DNA from: CAYVMD01 sp964452465
GTDB lineage: Bacteria > Armatimonadota > JACIXR01
Length of the DNA stretch: 64,000 bases
Assembly (NCBI GenBank): GCA_964452465.1
Contig: CAYVMD010000005.1
Span: 15,866-79,865 of the forward strand
Direction: 5' to 3'
Under the pieces are notes generated by a model. It was not told where the DNA came from, did not search any database, and saw nothing but the letters and a program-made list of their open reading frames with translations. The position numbers were made by a program, and so were the translations under genes. Shown piece after piece: positions 8,329-16,648 of the stretch (positions within the stretch are counted from its first letter, which is position 1; every line of letters begins with the position of its first letter).

Positions 8329-9361
8329 ACCTATCACCTGCTTCCAGCATCGCCTTGTAATTCTCCAGGGGGACATATTCGGGTATGCTGTTGGAGGAGC
8401 CAAGACAGTAACCACCTCCCGGCGCTATCTCCTTTACGAGCCTCTTGACCTCCCTCTCCACCTCCTCGGGAGTGCCCCTGGAGAGGGGATAATCCAAATT
8501 AACACCTCCTAAGATGCAGAAGGTATCGCCGTATTCCTCCTTCACCTCCACTATATCCATCGCCTTGGGCTCTATGGGGTGTATGGCGTTTATCCCACAC
8601 TTGGATAGGTCATCCAGAACCTCCCAAAGTTTGCCATCGGAATGATACATATAGGGCACCTCCATTTTCCTGCAGAGAGCTCCTATCTTCTCGTACCAAG
8701 GGAAGAGGTATTCCCTATAAGCCTTTGGCGATAGCAAGGTACCCTCGGTGTAGGCGATATCGTCGGAGAGCCAAAGCGCTCCCAAATCTTCCTCGCACCT
8801 CTCCCCCGCCTCTCGCGTTATCCCCAAGAGTATTTCCCCCACCCTATCGAAAACAGCTTTTACCAGTCTGGGTTCCTCGTATAAGGAGATAGCGAGCGTC
8901 TCAAATCCCATGAGGAAGGAGGTTTCCTCGAATATTCCCCCCGTCCCCGTCACTATCTTCATTCCCTCGGGGAGATGTTTCCTCTCCTCATCTATTATGG
9001 AATAATCTATTTCCTCCGGTTCGGGGAAGGGATAGTTCTCGAATTCCTCCCAATTGGTTATCGCTCCCTTATGCTCCTCCACCCAGGCGCGCTGGGTTTC
9101 CTTCTCGTCGTAAAGGCTATATTTATATTCCCCTACACAGGAGGGACGGGGAAAGGAATAGGGAGGGACAATGTGGATGAAATCGTAGCCCGCCCTCCAC
9201 CAGAACTCCACCCAGTCCTTAACGCTGGCGATGGACTTCCCCAGGAAGGCGGAGGCAACTCGCCAATCTATCCAGCCCTCCACGAAGGGCACATACTTCG
9301 GCTCCCCCTCCAAGAGGAGGGCGATCTCCATCTGGGAGAAATCCGGCGTGCTCCTCACCAT
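8303..9361 (-). CDS. Uroporphyrinogen decarboxylase (URO-D) superfamily protein
   Basis: 352 residues with the URO-D/MtaA-type barrel pattern. Visible segments include KDWVEFWWRAGYDFIHIVPP, a substrate-pocket helix, YMYHSDGKLWEVLDDL, INAIHPIEPKAMDIVEVKEE and CILGGVNLDYPLSRGTPEEV, then a terminal SSNSIPEYVPLENYKAMLEA. It is not a haem-pathway HemE: the N-terminal RQAGR-type motif is missing. The HxC zinc motif of corrinoid methyltransferases is replaced by HSD. Homologues of this branch often sit beside glycoside hydrolases in Armatimonadota-like and Lentisphaerae-like genomes without known function. It overlaps the SIS gene by 7 bases and the glycosidase by 26, so it belongs to the sugar operon. 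Confidence 0.75.
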   Translation of the reverse strand: MVRSTPDFSQMEIALLLEGEPKYVPFVEGWIDWRVASAFLGKSIASVKDWVEFWWRAGYDFIHIVPPYSFPRPSCVGEYKYSLYDEKETQRAWVEEHKGAITNWEEFENYPFPEPEEIDYSIIDEERKHLPEGMKIVTGTGGIFEETSFLMGFETLAISLYEEPRLVKAVFDRVGEILLGITREAGERCEEDLGALWLSDDIAYTEGTLLSPKAYREYLFPWYEKIGALCRKMEVPYMYHSDGKLWEVLDDLSKCGINAIHPIEPKAMDIVEVKEEYGDTFCILGGVNLDYPLSRGTPEEVEREVKRLVKEIAPGGGYCLGSSNSIPEYVPLENYKAMLEAGDRYGVYPIQL

Positions 9362-10383
9362 GTGTAGGTCACCTTGGAAAGTCCGTAGGGCTTATCGGGA
9401 TTGAGATCGCGTGCCAGGGCTAAGAAGAAGGCAAAGAGTTGTCCGGGTATAACGCTGGGGATGGAGAGGAGCAGTTCATCCTCTTTTAGGGGTATGGGGA
9501 AAGGTGTATGCGCCAATCTCAACATCTCCTTTCCGTTTGACAAGACGATCAACCTACCTCCCCGCTTTTTCACCTGATGGGCGGTATCAAGCAGGCTCCC
9601 ATATACCCTGCCGAGGGGGGCGATTAAGAAGACGGGGAAGTTCTTGCCCACCACCGCTATCGGTCCATGGAGGAAATCCGCGGAAGAGAAGCCATCCGCA
9701 TCCACTATGGCGGTCTCCCTTATCTTCAAGGCCACCTCGAGGGCTATAGGGTAGCAGATGCCACGAGAGAGCACGGCCATGGCCTCAGCGTAGGAGAAGC
9801 GCTCCACCTCTGCCTCAATGAGGGGCAAGAGGGATAGCATCCTCTCAGCGAGGTAAGGCAGGTTGTATAGCTTGTCCATCTCCGCCTTTTCATCCGCCCA
9901 GGCGCTGGAGAGGAGGGCGATAATGCTCATACAGGTGGTGAAGGTCTTGGTGGCGGCCACCGCCTCCTCCTTCCCCGATCTTCCTATGAGGGAGAAATGG
10001 GCTACTTTTTCCAGGGAGGAGTTCTCGGTGTTGGTTATGGCACAGGTGAGGGCGCCTTCCTTCCGCGCCCTTCTTATACACTCCACCACATCGGGCGTCT
10101 CGCCCGATTGGGAGATTCCAATGGCTAATACCTTATCCAATTTAAGGGTGGCATCATAGAAGGTGTAGAGGGAGGGCGTGGCGGAAGCAACGGGCAGGTG
10201 GTTCTTCAATTGAAATAGATACCTCGCATAGGTAGCGACATTATCGGAGGTTCCTCGAGCAGCGACGAGCACCGCATGAGGGGCGAACCTCCTAATCTCC
10301 CTTCCTATCTCCTCCGCCTTTTCCCTTTCTTTGAGCAGGGTCTCCTCCAAGCAGGCGGGCTGTTGGAGGATCTCCCGGTACAT
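9355..10383 (-). CDS. Double-SIS sugar-phosphate isomerase/deaminase (GlmS C-terminal-like)
   Basis: 342 residues containing two SIS domains without the glutaminase half of GlmS. First domain: VLVAARGTSDNVATYARYLF and AIGISQSGETPDVVECIRRA. Second domain: IALEVALKIRETAIVDADGF and FLHGPIAVVGKNFPVFLIAP, close to GlmS and AgaS/NagB-II proteins. A final LSKVTYTW follows the DLNPDKPYGL element that is conserved in this family. Likely role is deamination or isomerisation of an amino-sugar phosphate released by the neighbouring glycosidase; that substrate is inferred. It is the first gene of the tightly overlapping minus-strand sugar operon. Confidence 0.8.
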   Translation of the reverse strand: MYREILQQPACLEETLLKEREKAEEIGREIRRFAPHAVLVAARGTSDNVATYARYLFQLKNHLPVASATPSLYTFYDATLKLDKVLAIGISQSGETPDVVECIRRARKEGALTCAITNTENSSLEKVAHFSLIGRSGKEEAVAATKTFTTCMSIIALLSSAWADEKAEMDKLYNLPYLAERMLSLLPLIEAEVERFSYAEAMAVLSRGICYPIALEVALKIRETAIVDADGFSSADFLHGPIAVVGKNFPVFLIAPLGRVYGSLLDTAHQVKKRGGRLIVLSNGKEMLRLAHTPFPIPLKEDELLLSIPSVIPGQLFAFFLALARDLNPDKPYGLSKVTYTW

Positions 10384-10406
10384 CTTGAAATTCTCTTTCG
10401 TTCTTT

Positions 10407-10712
10407 TCAGCCCGATCTCCCCCTCGGGTAGATTATCTTATAGAGAACCCAGTATTTCCGCCCTGGTCCCCTGTTGAAGTATATCTCGTAGAGGTTGCCC
10501 TCCTCGTCCTCAACGAGGTAGAAATCCTTGTGGTGTCTCTGCCACCAACGCCTCCCGAAATCCAATCTCCTCCCCATGAATTGACACCTTTTGATCTCGT
10601 ATCTCTTCCTTCGCCAAAGGAAAGCGGTGGGAGGTCCCGGCTTCTTAGTGAACTCCACCTCTATCTCCTCTGAGACGAGTTCATCCTGAGGATTCAGACA
10701 ATCTCTCACCAT
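10407..10712 (-). CDS. DUF6504-like small protein
   Basis: 101 residues. The pattern PPTAFLWRRKRYEI, RRWWQRHHKDFYLVEDEEGN and LYEIYFNRG...KYWVLYKIIY resembles DUF6504, small proteins found in many bacteria, often near translesion-polymerase genes. No such polymerase is visible here. It overlaps the end of the nitroreductase gene by 32 bases and probably shares its transcript. Function unknown. Confidence 0.6.
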   Translation of the reverse strand: MVRDCLNPQDELVSEEIEVEFTKKPGPPTAFLWRRKRYEIKRCQFMGRRLDFGRRWWQRHHKDFYLVEDEEGNLYEIYFNRGPGRKYWVLYKIIYPRGRSG

Positions 10713-11190
10713 AGCGGTTTAAGTGTGTTACATCCTCCAAAGGTCGCTTCGGCGCCTGTTCCCCCGAGGTCAGAGGCACGCCTATGGGAAGGAGGGCAAA
10801 CAATCTCCAACGGGGAGGGATAGCAAGCAGTTCCTTTACCCAATTCTCGTGAGGGATCAGTGTCCCCTCTATCCAGCAGGAGCCATACCCCAAAGCAGTG
10901 GCTGCCAGGAGCATGTTCTCCACAGCTGCCGAAGCATCCTCTATAGCATATTTGCCAGGCTCCACGATGACTGCTATCGCCACGGGAGCATCGAAAACGG
11001 GCTGGACCCTGTTAAGGCGCTGAAGGATATGCCTATCGGTAATAACGATGAATTCCCTCCTTTGTAGGTTCAATCCCGAGGGGGCACGCCTTCCTGCATC
11101 GACTATCAACTTAACATCCTCCCATGGCACCGCTTGTTGAGAAAACAAGCGCACGCTTCTTCTTTTTTGCACCGCTTCGAAGAAATCCAT
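10681..11190 (-). CDS. Nitroreductase-family flavoprotein
   Basis: Starting at the ATG at 11188-11190 (preceded by a GGGAGGGAG ribosome-binding site in the 19-base gap after the LolA-like gene), the product is 169 residues. It shows MDFFEAVQKRRSVRLF (FMN phosphate-binding RRSxR), DAGRRAPSGLNLQRREFIVI, and AAVENMLLAATALGYGSCWI, the core nitroreductase helices. It ends with LLPIGVPLTSGEQAPKRPLE. Such enzymes reduce nitro or quinone compounds with NAD(P)H; the substrate cannot be predicted. Confidence 0.85.
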   Translation of the reverse strand: MDFFEAVQKRRSVRLFSQQAVPWEDVKLIVDAGRRAPSGLNLQRREFIVITDRHILQRLNRVQPVFDAPVAIAVIVEPGKYAIEDASAAVENMLLAATALGYGSCWIEGTLIPHENWVKELLAIPPRWRLFALLPIGVPLTSGEQAPKRPLEDVTHLNRYGERLSESSG

Positions 11191-11209
11191 TCTCTCACAC
11201 TCCCTCCCT

Positions 11210-11905
11210 TCACAAAGCAAAAAGATCGAGGGGCAAGGAAGGATTGATCTTTATGTCCTTATATTCCGCTATCCCTACGCATTTCCCTTGAGGGCTATAC
11301 ACCTTCATCCTCTTGGGTATAAGGATGCTGGAGGAATACTTTTGGAAGTTCTCAAAGACATAACTCACCTTCAAATTTCCTTGGCTATCGAACTTCCAGG
11401 ATTTCTTTACCGCTAGCGTCTCCTTATCCAACCAGAAGATCCTCTTCCTTCCGCCGGTCTTGGGTGTGGCTTCTATCTTTAAGGAATCCTTATCCTCCCC
11501 CACCACCTTCAGGGAGAAGTATTGCCAAACATCGGAGGAGACGAAGCCGAAATCCAAAGAGAGCACCCTTTTATCCGGTTCGACCTGCGATTCCCTTTTC
11601 AATTTCAGCCCTGGGACATTTAACACACTGCCATCCCCGTTGATTATGTATACGGTCCAGAAGAAGCCGTAGGGCTTGCCCTCGAACCTGAACATATTGG
11701 GAGCGCGGAAGTAGATGTGGGTCTCCTTAGCGCGGAAGGCGTATTGGAAGTTGGGATCTATGTCGCTCAACTCCTTGCTCATCTGTTTTATGACGATGGT
11801 TGCGGAGAAGGATTTCAGGGATGCCCACTTCGCCTCCCACCTTTTCTCCAAAGGTTGAGCGAAGATGAGACAAGCGATCAAGAGTAAGAATCCCGTTTGC
11901 CTCAT
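11210..11905 (-). CDS. LolA-like outer-membrane lipoprotein carrier / sorting protein
   Basis: 231 residues with an N-terminal signal peptide (MRQTGFLLLIACLIFAQP), then the LolA/LolB-type half-barrel pattern. This comprises an ASLKSFSATIVIKQ strand, IYFRAPNMFRFEG, YIINGDGSVLNVPGLKLKRE, FWLDKETLAVKKSWKFDSQG and SYVFENFQKY. LolA chaperones lipoproteins across the periplasm, so its presence fits a diderm cell envelope. Its own promoter is visible directly upstream. Alternative: a generic DUF4292-like periplasmic protein. Confidence 0.7.
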   Translation of the reverse strand: MRQTGFLLLIACLIFAQPLEKRWEAKWASLKSFSATIVIKQMSKELSDIDPNFQYAFRAKETHIYFRAPNMFRFEGKPYGFFWTVYIINGDGSVLNVPGLKLKRESQVEPDKRVLSLDFGFVSSDVWQYFSLKVVGEDKDSLKIEATPKTGGRKRIFWLDKETLAVKKSWKFDSQGNLKVSYVFENFQKYSSSILIPKRMKVYSPQGKCVGIAEYKDIKINPSLPLDLFAL

Positions 11906-11918
11906 GGTTTTGCTGGTT

Positions 11919-11947
11919 ATTTTAGGTTAAATTTGCTCGAGAGTCAA
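11919..11947 (-). promoter_or_regulatory. Putative sigma70-type promoter of the LolA-like gene
   Basis: On the minus strand TTGACT (complement of 11942-11947) and TAAAAT (complement of 11919-11924) are 17 bases apart, 14 bases before the ATG at 11905. The leader would be short. Apart from this promoter, the 343-base gap 11906-12248 holds repeat copy A and otherwise only AT-rich sequence. Confidence 0.6.
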
Positions 11948-12010
11948 AGAGGATTACACCAGAGTTCCTTCTTTTCTCTTCCGCGTCGGATCATTATCAT
12001 CTTCTAAGAA

Positions 12011-12149
12011 TAAACTTCTTGCGTCATAAGCCTTTTGGGGGCTTACATTTTTATAATGATAGCATAGTCAAAAATCCTTCGTAAAGGAAAGAGAGAGATG
12101 TCCCTGAGTAGGAAAGGAGGGGTTTACTTTTTATCACAAAAGAAGTTTA
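12011..12149. repeat. Short inverted-repeat element, copy A
   Basis: Begins TAAACTTCTTGCGTCATAA and ends TTATCACAAAAGAAGTTTA; the ends are imperfect inverted repeats (15 of 19 match). Just inside the left end is a hairpin (TAAGCC/GGGCTTA). A box TTTTTATAATGATAGCATAG and a partial palindrome around AATCCTTCGTAAAGG follow. The same left half and both ends recur at 14858-15044 and 15381-15492. It lies at the 3' end of the restriction-enzyme gene. Confidence 0.8.
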
Positions 12150-12248
12150 GTAAATAAGTCACTATCTTCCTATTCGCAATTTGCCAGTGTTTCTTCGTAT
12201 TGCTCAAGCTCGCATTATTTGAAGAATCCGCCTCTTAGCAAAGTCTCT

Positions 12249-13482
12249 TTATCGCAAAACATTAATCAAGTCCTTACATGATAAAAATTGAACAATGTCA
12301 GCAACATAATCTCTTATGCTGTAATCTTCCCCCGATGACTTAATTATTATTTCCGCGGGAGTAGGGCTTATATCTAATAACCTTTTATCATATTGTTTTA
12401 TCAGTTCGATTGTTCTATCTGTAGTTTCTTCCAATGTTTGACCATCTCTGCTCAACTGGAGCTTTTTAACTTCCGACAAAATTTCCTCATTTTTCAAGAT
12501 TGAGAGTACATAATTGTTCAAGTTTTTATTTTTCTTAAAATTCCGCTCCAACACTGCTCTTTCGCTTATTGCAATTATCTGTCCCAGCCACAAATCATCA
12601 TACAACATTTCCTCCAACTGCTTTTTAAAATGCTGAATACCATATTTTTGTTTTCCTACAAAAAGGCTTTTGATAATCTCGTTTCCATAAACAGCAGTTA
12701 TATTTACTTTTATACCATCCACTATAAACTCAATAGAAAATGCTTTCTCGGGTAGTTTCTCTTCATCAATGTTATGTTGAACATTTTCATCTTTCAGAGT
12801 TCTGATTATGTCATCTTTACCCCTGAGAAGGCCATTATAACAGATACCCCATTCTTCATCCTTTTTGCACTGTTGCAGGCTCTCCTTGAATGTCAAACAA
12901 GATTCCACCTATGAGAAAAACATTTCTTATACCAGCATTCTTAATGCAATTTCTAAAAGATCGGTTTCCAATGATTAACTTCGTGAACTTATTAAATTTT
13001 TCCATTAATTCAACTCTTCCTGCGGTACAGCCAGAGTAAACTTTCATTTTCAACTCGCAAAGAACAAGGTTATCTTTACTTTTATTAACAATGTCAAATT
13101 TTTGTTTTGTTAGTTCAGACTCTTCCATTTTAAGGTCTTGTCCTAACCACTGAGGAAGTTTCATTAAAGCGAATTCAAACTCCATTTTTTCTGTGGTTCC
13201 TAAGTCTTCCAACAACTTCGCGACAAGAGCTCCTCTCCCAGCCTGACTATGTTGATAATATGATGTTATCGTCAATAGAGCTTCATAAAAGCTATATAAG
13301 TTCTCATTCGTTGCTGATGCCTGAGACAATCCATGAAATACCTCATCGAAAATATTAAAAATTGATCCCATGCTGAGAGTTCTTTTGAACATTTCTTGTA
13401 CCCTCTTCAGGTACATTCTTTTAAGCCCTGCTTCTATTTTATTTCTTGGTTCTGTGCAAATGAGTAATCTCCTAATTCGCAT
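12249..13482 (-). pseudogene. Frameshifted type II restriction-endonuclease-like gene
   Basis: Two overlapping reading frames, 12856-13482 (208 aa) and 12249-12908 (219 aa), look like one protein split by a +1 shift. The first ends VFLIGGILFDIQGEPATVQK then stops. Skipping one A in the A5 run (T5 at 12862-12866) joins it smoothly to DEEWGICYNGLLRGKDD. The first part contains a PD-(D/E)XK-like centre: D130 in QKFDIV, then E143-L-K145 in LVLCELKMKV. It follows the methyltransferase gene by three bases, as expected for a restriction partner. It is AT-rich compared with its surroundings. The shift could be a real inactivation, a sequencing error, or less likely recoding. Endonuclease identity is inferred from the motif and position. 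Confidence 0.65.
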
Positions 13483-13485
13483 AAT

Positions 13486-14823
13486 TTACACTTTATTTGG
13501 TTTATGACAAATTATCACGCTTTCCCCTCTTATTGCTCTATTGCGAGCACCTAAAAGAGGGTTAAATATCAACTTTTCAAATTTAAACCCTATCTCTTCG
13601 CAAAACTTTTTAGTAATCATCGTCGTTGGGATTTTTTTGCCGTTAACGGTGCTATCTCCAACAATTATTGCGAGCTTGCCACCGGGTTTTAATGCCCAGA
13701 AGATATTTTCTATAGATCGTTTTAAGTCCTCATAATACATAGCAACTCTTGGAGGCAATCCACTATAATTACCTCTTGGCTTTCCATTTTTCATCCCCAG
13801 ATATTTTGATTCAATCTTCTTCATATCTACACCTAAATAATCATACGCGATTTTATCTTTTCCCACGTAATCTATGGAAAAATAGTAAGGTGGACTTGTG
13901 ATACATGCATCAAACTTTTCTTTCATTTCACCCATATTTTTAAGCTCAAGTATGTCCCCCTCTATGATTTCAGCAGATTCAAATTTAAGTCCATGTTTCT
14001 CCTTAATTTCCATTGTTTTCTTATAGCAATTTTTTATGTAGTTCAACTTTTCAATAAAAAGTCCCAGTTTACCTTGCCTATTATATCTTGAAGTTCTCGC
14101 AAAAGCGTCAACCGTATCAAAATATACTACTAACATTAATTTATGTATCAGAGCATCAGGATGTTGCCATTTTCTGCTTTCAATCGCCATTAAGATCTCC
14201 CGCGCTTCCCTTGGCGTGAAATTTAACTTCTGTTCACTAACAAAAAGCAAATCATTTTTCAACTCAGATAAAATAATTCCCATGGGAGTAACATCTATGC
14301 CAACGCTTTTAATTCCCATAAGAGAAGCCTCGTGTGTAGTAGTTCCAGAACCATTAAAAGGGTCGAGAAGAAGGGAGCTATGGTTTAATTTAAAAGCATT
14401 GATTAGAGTTCTTACCACTCTTGGATAAAATTTTCCCTTATAAGGATAAAGATTATGAAAAGCATAGGCATTAGTATCACCAAAGTTATCTACCAAATCA
14501 GCGTAAAGGGTTGCTTTCCCTTTAACTTTTTCAAGGTGAGCTACCCTTAACCTTATAAATTCTTCATCACCTTTGAATTTGACTACTCTATTTATTGGGT
14601 CAATTACATATTCATCAGTCAATCCCTGTAATTCCAAATCCAAAAACTCTAAATCAGCCAGCGTCTGCATCCAAAAACCGAATATAGTATCGCCTTTAGG
14701 AAGAATATAATTCTCAAACTCCTTAGCGTAAGCCTCCATTATCTCCTCGTAAGATGGAAACTCATAAGTTCCAAACAGAGTAGTCTGTGTTATTTGTTTT
14801 TTACTCCTTGTATTTTCAGTCAC
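13486..14823 (-). CDS. DNA methyltransferase (restriction-modification type)
   Basis: 445 residues with a SAM-dependent amino-methyltransferase fold. Motif I is LLLDPFNGSGTT (residues 154-160), followed by SVGIDVTPMG (motif II). The catalytic motif IV is ITSPPYYFSIDY (SPPY at 310-313). The tail has LKPGGKLAIIVGDS and LLGARNRAIRGESVIICHKP. SPPY suggests N4-cytosine or N6-adenine modification. Motif I precedes motif IV, the gamma/alpha-like order, although DPFxGSGTT is typical of beta-class enzymes. Start is a GTG at 14821-14823 behind AGGGAGGAAGGG. The gene is much more AT-rich than the flanking chromosome, so it was probably acquired horizontally. Recognition site not predictable. Confidence 0.85.
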   Translation of the reverse strand: MTENTRSKKQITQTTLFGTYEFPSYEEIMEAYAKEFENYILPKGDTIFGFWMQTLADLEFLDLELQGLTDEYVIDPINRVVKFKGDEEFIRLRVAHLEKVKGKATLYADLVDNFGDTNAYAFHNLYPYKGKFYPRVVRTLINAFKLNHSSLLLDPFNGSGTTTHEASLMGIKSVGIDVTPMGIILSELKNDLLFVSEQKLNFTPREAREILMAIESRKWQHPDALIHKLMLVVYFDTVDAFARTSRYNRQGKLGLFIEKLNYIKNCYKKTMEIKEKHGLKFESAEIIEGDILELKNMGEMKEKFDACITSPPYYFSIDYVGKDKIAYDYLGVDMKKIESKYLGMKNGKPRGNYSGLPPRVAMYYEDLKRSIENIFWALKPGGKLAIIVGDSTVNGKKIPTTMITKKFCEEIGFKFEKLIFNPLLGARNRAIRGESVIICHKPNKV

Positions 14824-14857
14824 AGCCCTTCCTCCCTTTTAATATTAATTTTAGTAA

Positions 14858-15044
14858 CAAACTTCTTGCTCATAAGCCTTTTTTGTGCTTATATTTTTAT
14901 AATGATAGCATAGCCAAAAATCTTTTGCAAAGGGTAAATGAAATCTGAGGGTGCGTTGGGAAGGAGCCAAAAAACAATCCTTTTCAGGAGGATGTTTTGA
15001 GAGGGGAAGTAAAGCGGGGGCTTTTTTATCAGGCAAGAAGTTCG
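14858..15044. repeat. Short inverted-repeat element, copy B
   Basis: Begins CAAACTTCTTGCTCATAAG and ends TTATCAGGCAAGAAGTTCG. It shares with copies A and C the left terminal repeat, a hairpin (TAAGCC...GTGCTTA), the box TTTTTATAATGATAGCATAG and the palindromic ATCTTTTGCAAAGG. The middle (14935-15020) is unique to this copy and longer. It separates the methyltransferase gene from the NHL fragment. Confidence 0.8.
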
Positions 15045-15071
15045 TTAAATTTATAATGAGAGCGTATTCAC

Positions 15072-15356
15072 CTATTTGGGGGAAGGCCTTCTAACGCACC
15101 GCTTGAACTTCTGAATGCGATGGTTAAATGTATCCGCTACATATACCTCCTTGCTCTTTGAATCCACCGCTATACCATAGGGCTCGCTAAATTCTCCCTC
15201 GTCCTCGCCACATCTTCCCCACTTAGCCACGAATACATAGAATTCGGGACCACCACCTCTACACCAGGTGCGAAAAAGCCTAACCACTAGACTTAACGCC
15301 CACGCAACAAATCCTGTTACTATCGCATCTATTACATACTTCACTATGCTATCCAT
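15072..15356 (-). pseudogene. Truncated NHL-repeat protein with N-terminal membrane segment
   Basis: 94 residues: a hydrophobic segment (VIDAIVTGFVAWALSLVVRL), then a single NHL-type blade, KWGRCGEDEGEFSEPYGIAV followed by SKEVYVADTFNHRIQKF. NHL propellers normally carry five or six blades, so this looks like the start of a larger protein cut short, its last residues (KRCVRRPSPK) being unrelated. It lies between repeat copies B and C. It could be a small real protein, but a decayed fragment is more likely. Confidence 0.55.
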
Positions 15357-15380
15357 CTCTAGAACTTTCTTTTATGTGTA

Positions 15381-15492
15381 TTAAACTTCTTGCATCCTAA
15401 ACCTTTTAAGGTTTACATTGTATGATAATAGCATAGCCCAAAAATCCTTTGCAAAGAGAAAAGGTTTCCTTCTTATCAGGCAAGAAGTTTAA
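15381..15492. repeat. Short inverted-repeat element, copy C
   Basis: The shortest and cleanest copy. It begins TTAAACTTCTTGCATCCTAA and ends TTATCAGGCAAGAAGTTTAA, ends that are inverted repeats of each other. Inside are a hairpin TAAACCTTTTAAGGTTTA and the conserved GATAATAGCATAGCC box. ATCCTTTGCAAAG follows. The hairpin arms differ from copies A and B in compensating fashion. It lies just upstream of the GHMP kinase gene and may contribute to its leader. Confidence 0.8.
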
Positions 15493-15519
15493 TAATAAAA
15501 TGGGAAAGGAGAAGAGTAG

Positions 15520-16596
15520 ATGGTAATTGAGAGCATCGCTCCCGGTAGGATCTGCCTCTTCGGAGAACATCAGGATTTCCTTGGGCTATGGGTGATCGCC
15601 TCGGCAATAGATCTCCACATTCACATCAAGGGGCGAAAGACCGATGGAAGAATTTTCTCCATCCATCTCCCCGATATAAATGGGGAAGAGGTCATAGATG
15701 TAAGCCAGGAAATAAGGTATGAGAAGCCACGGGACTACCTCAAGGCAGGGGTTAAGGTGCTTTTGGATGAAGGATATAGGTTCGATTTCGGGCTGGAATG
15801 CACGGTCAGGGGGGAACTGCCCATCAATGCGGGGGTTTCCAGCTCCTCCGCCCTCGTCGTTGCCTGGATAAATTTCCTCCTCTCCGCCTTGGGGGTAGGG
15901 ATGCCCCCCGACAAACTCGCCTTCTTAGCCTATAAGGCGGAGGTATTGGAGTTCAAGGAACCGGGAGGGATGATGGACCACTATACCTCCAGCGTGGGCA
16001 ACACCCTCCTGATAGATTGCCTTCCTCCCTTTTCCTTCCTTCCTCTCCCCGTCCATTTGGAGGGCTTCGTCCTGGGGGATACCTTGGAAAGGAAGGAAAC
16101 CCTGGAGGTACTAAAACGCTCCCATACGGAGGCGGAAGAAGGAGTGAGGAGATTGAAGGAAATCTATCCGGCCTTCGACCTCCGCAAGACTTCCTTGGAG
16201 GAAAGCGAAAAGTATCTAAAAAAGCTTCCACCTCACCTTGCGGAAAAGGTGTATGTCAATATCGTCAATAGGGATATACTGTGGGAAGCGCGGGAGATGC
16301 TGGAGAGGGGCAAGGTGGAACCGGAAAAATTAGGGCAGTTGCTGACCCGACACCACGAGATGCTCCGCATTTTGGGGGTTTCCACGCCAAAATTGGACGC
16401 TTTATGTGAAGCTTCTCTGGAGGGAGGTGCACTGGGAGCCAAGTTGGTAGGCTCGGGGGGAGGAGGATGCATGATCGCCTACGCACCGGGAAGAGAAAAG
16501 GAGGTAAGCAAAGCAATAGAGGAAGCGGGAGGGAAACCCTATATCGTGAAGATAGAAAAGGGTTGCCACACCGTTCTCCATCCCGACCCCTTCTAA
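15520..16596 (+). CDS. GHMP kinase, galactokinase-like
   Basis: 358 residues with the three GHMP motifs. Motif 1 is a galactokinase-type signature APGRICLFGEHQDFLG (canonical PGRVNLIGEHTDY). Motif 2 is the phosphate loop ELPINAGVSSSSALVVA. Motif 3 is GAKLVGSGGGGCMIA. EPGGMMDHYTSSVGN matches the galactokinase region carrying the catalytic Asp. It phosphorylates a sugar, perhaps galactose or a derivative; the D-for-T in HQDF and overall divergence leave the substrate open. Start ATG 15520 has an AAAGGAGAAG ribosome-binding site. It stands alone between the accessory island and the dcw cluster. Confidence 0.8.
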   Translation: MVIESIAPGRICLFGEHQDFLGLWVIASAIDLHIHIKGRKTDGRIFSIHLPDINGEEVIDVSQEIRYEKPRDYLKAGVKVLLDEGYRFDFGLECTVRGELPINAGVSSSSALVVAWINFLLSALGVGMPPDKLAFLAYKAEVLEFKEPGGMMDHYTSSVGNTLLIDCLPPFSFLPLPVHLEGFVLGDTLERKETLEVLKRSHTEAEEGVRRLKEIYPAFDLRKTSLEESEKYLKKLPPHLAEKVYVNIVNRDILWEAREMLERGKVEPEKLGQLLTRHHEMLRILGVSTPKLDALCEASLEGGALGAKLVGSGGGGCMIAYAPGREKEVSKAIEEAGGKPYIVKIEKGCHTVLHPDPF

Positions 16597-16648
16597 AAAT
16601 TTTGTGGTAAGTTAGTGGAATTTTTTTAAGAAATCCCCCAAAAACCTA

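Noticed and set aside
8303..9361. HemE uroporphyrinogen decarboxylase
   Set aside because: HemE N-terminal motif is missing and no haem genes are nearby.
12868..12908. Programmed frameshifting in the restriction-like gene
   Set aside because: The required shift is +1 and no slow codon, stop-based or -1 slippery arrangement with a clear downstream stem was seen; mutation or error is simpler.
12011..15492. Integron attC array
   Set aside because: Ends read GTTTAGT, GTTCGTT and GTTTAAT, not GTTRRRY, and no integron integrase is present; kept only as an alternative.
12000..15510. CRISPR array
   Set aside because: Only three repeat copies, spaced by genes, with variable middles; no uniform short repeats and spacers.
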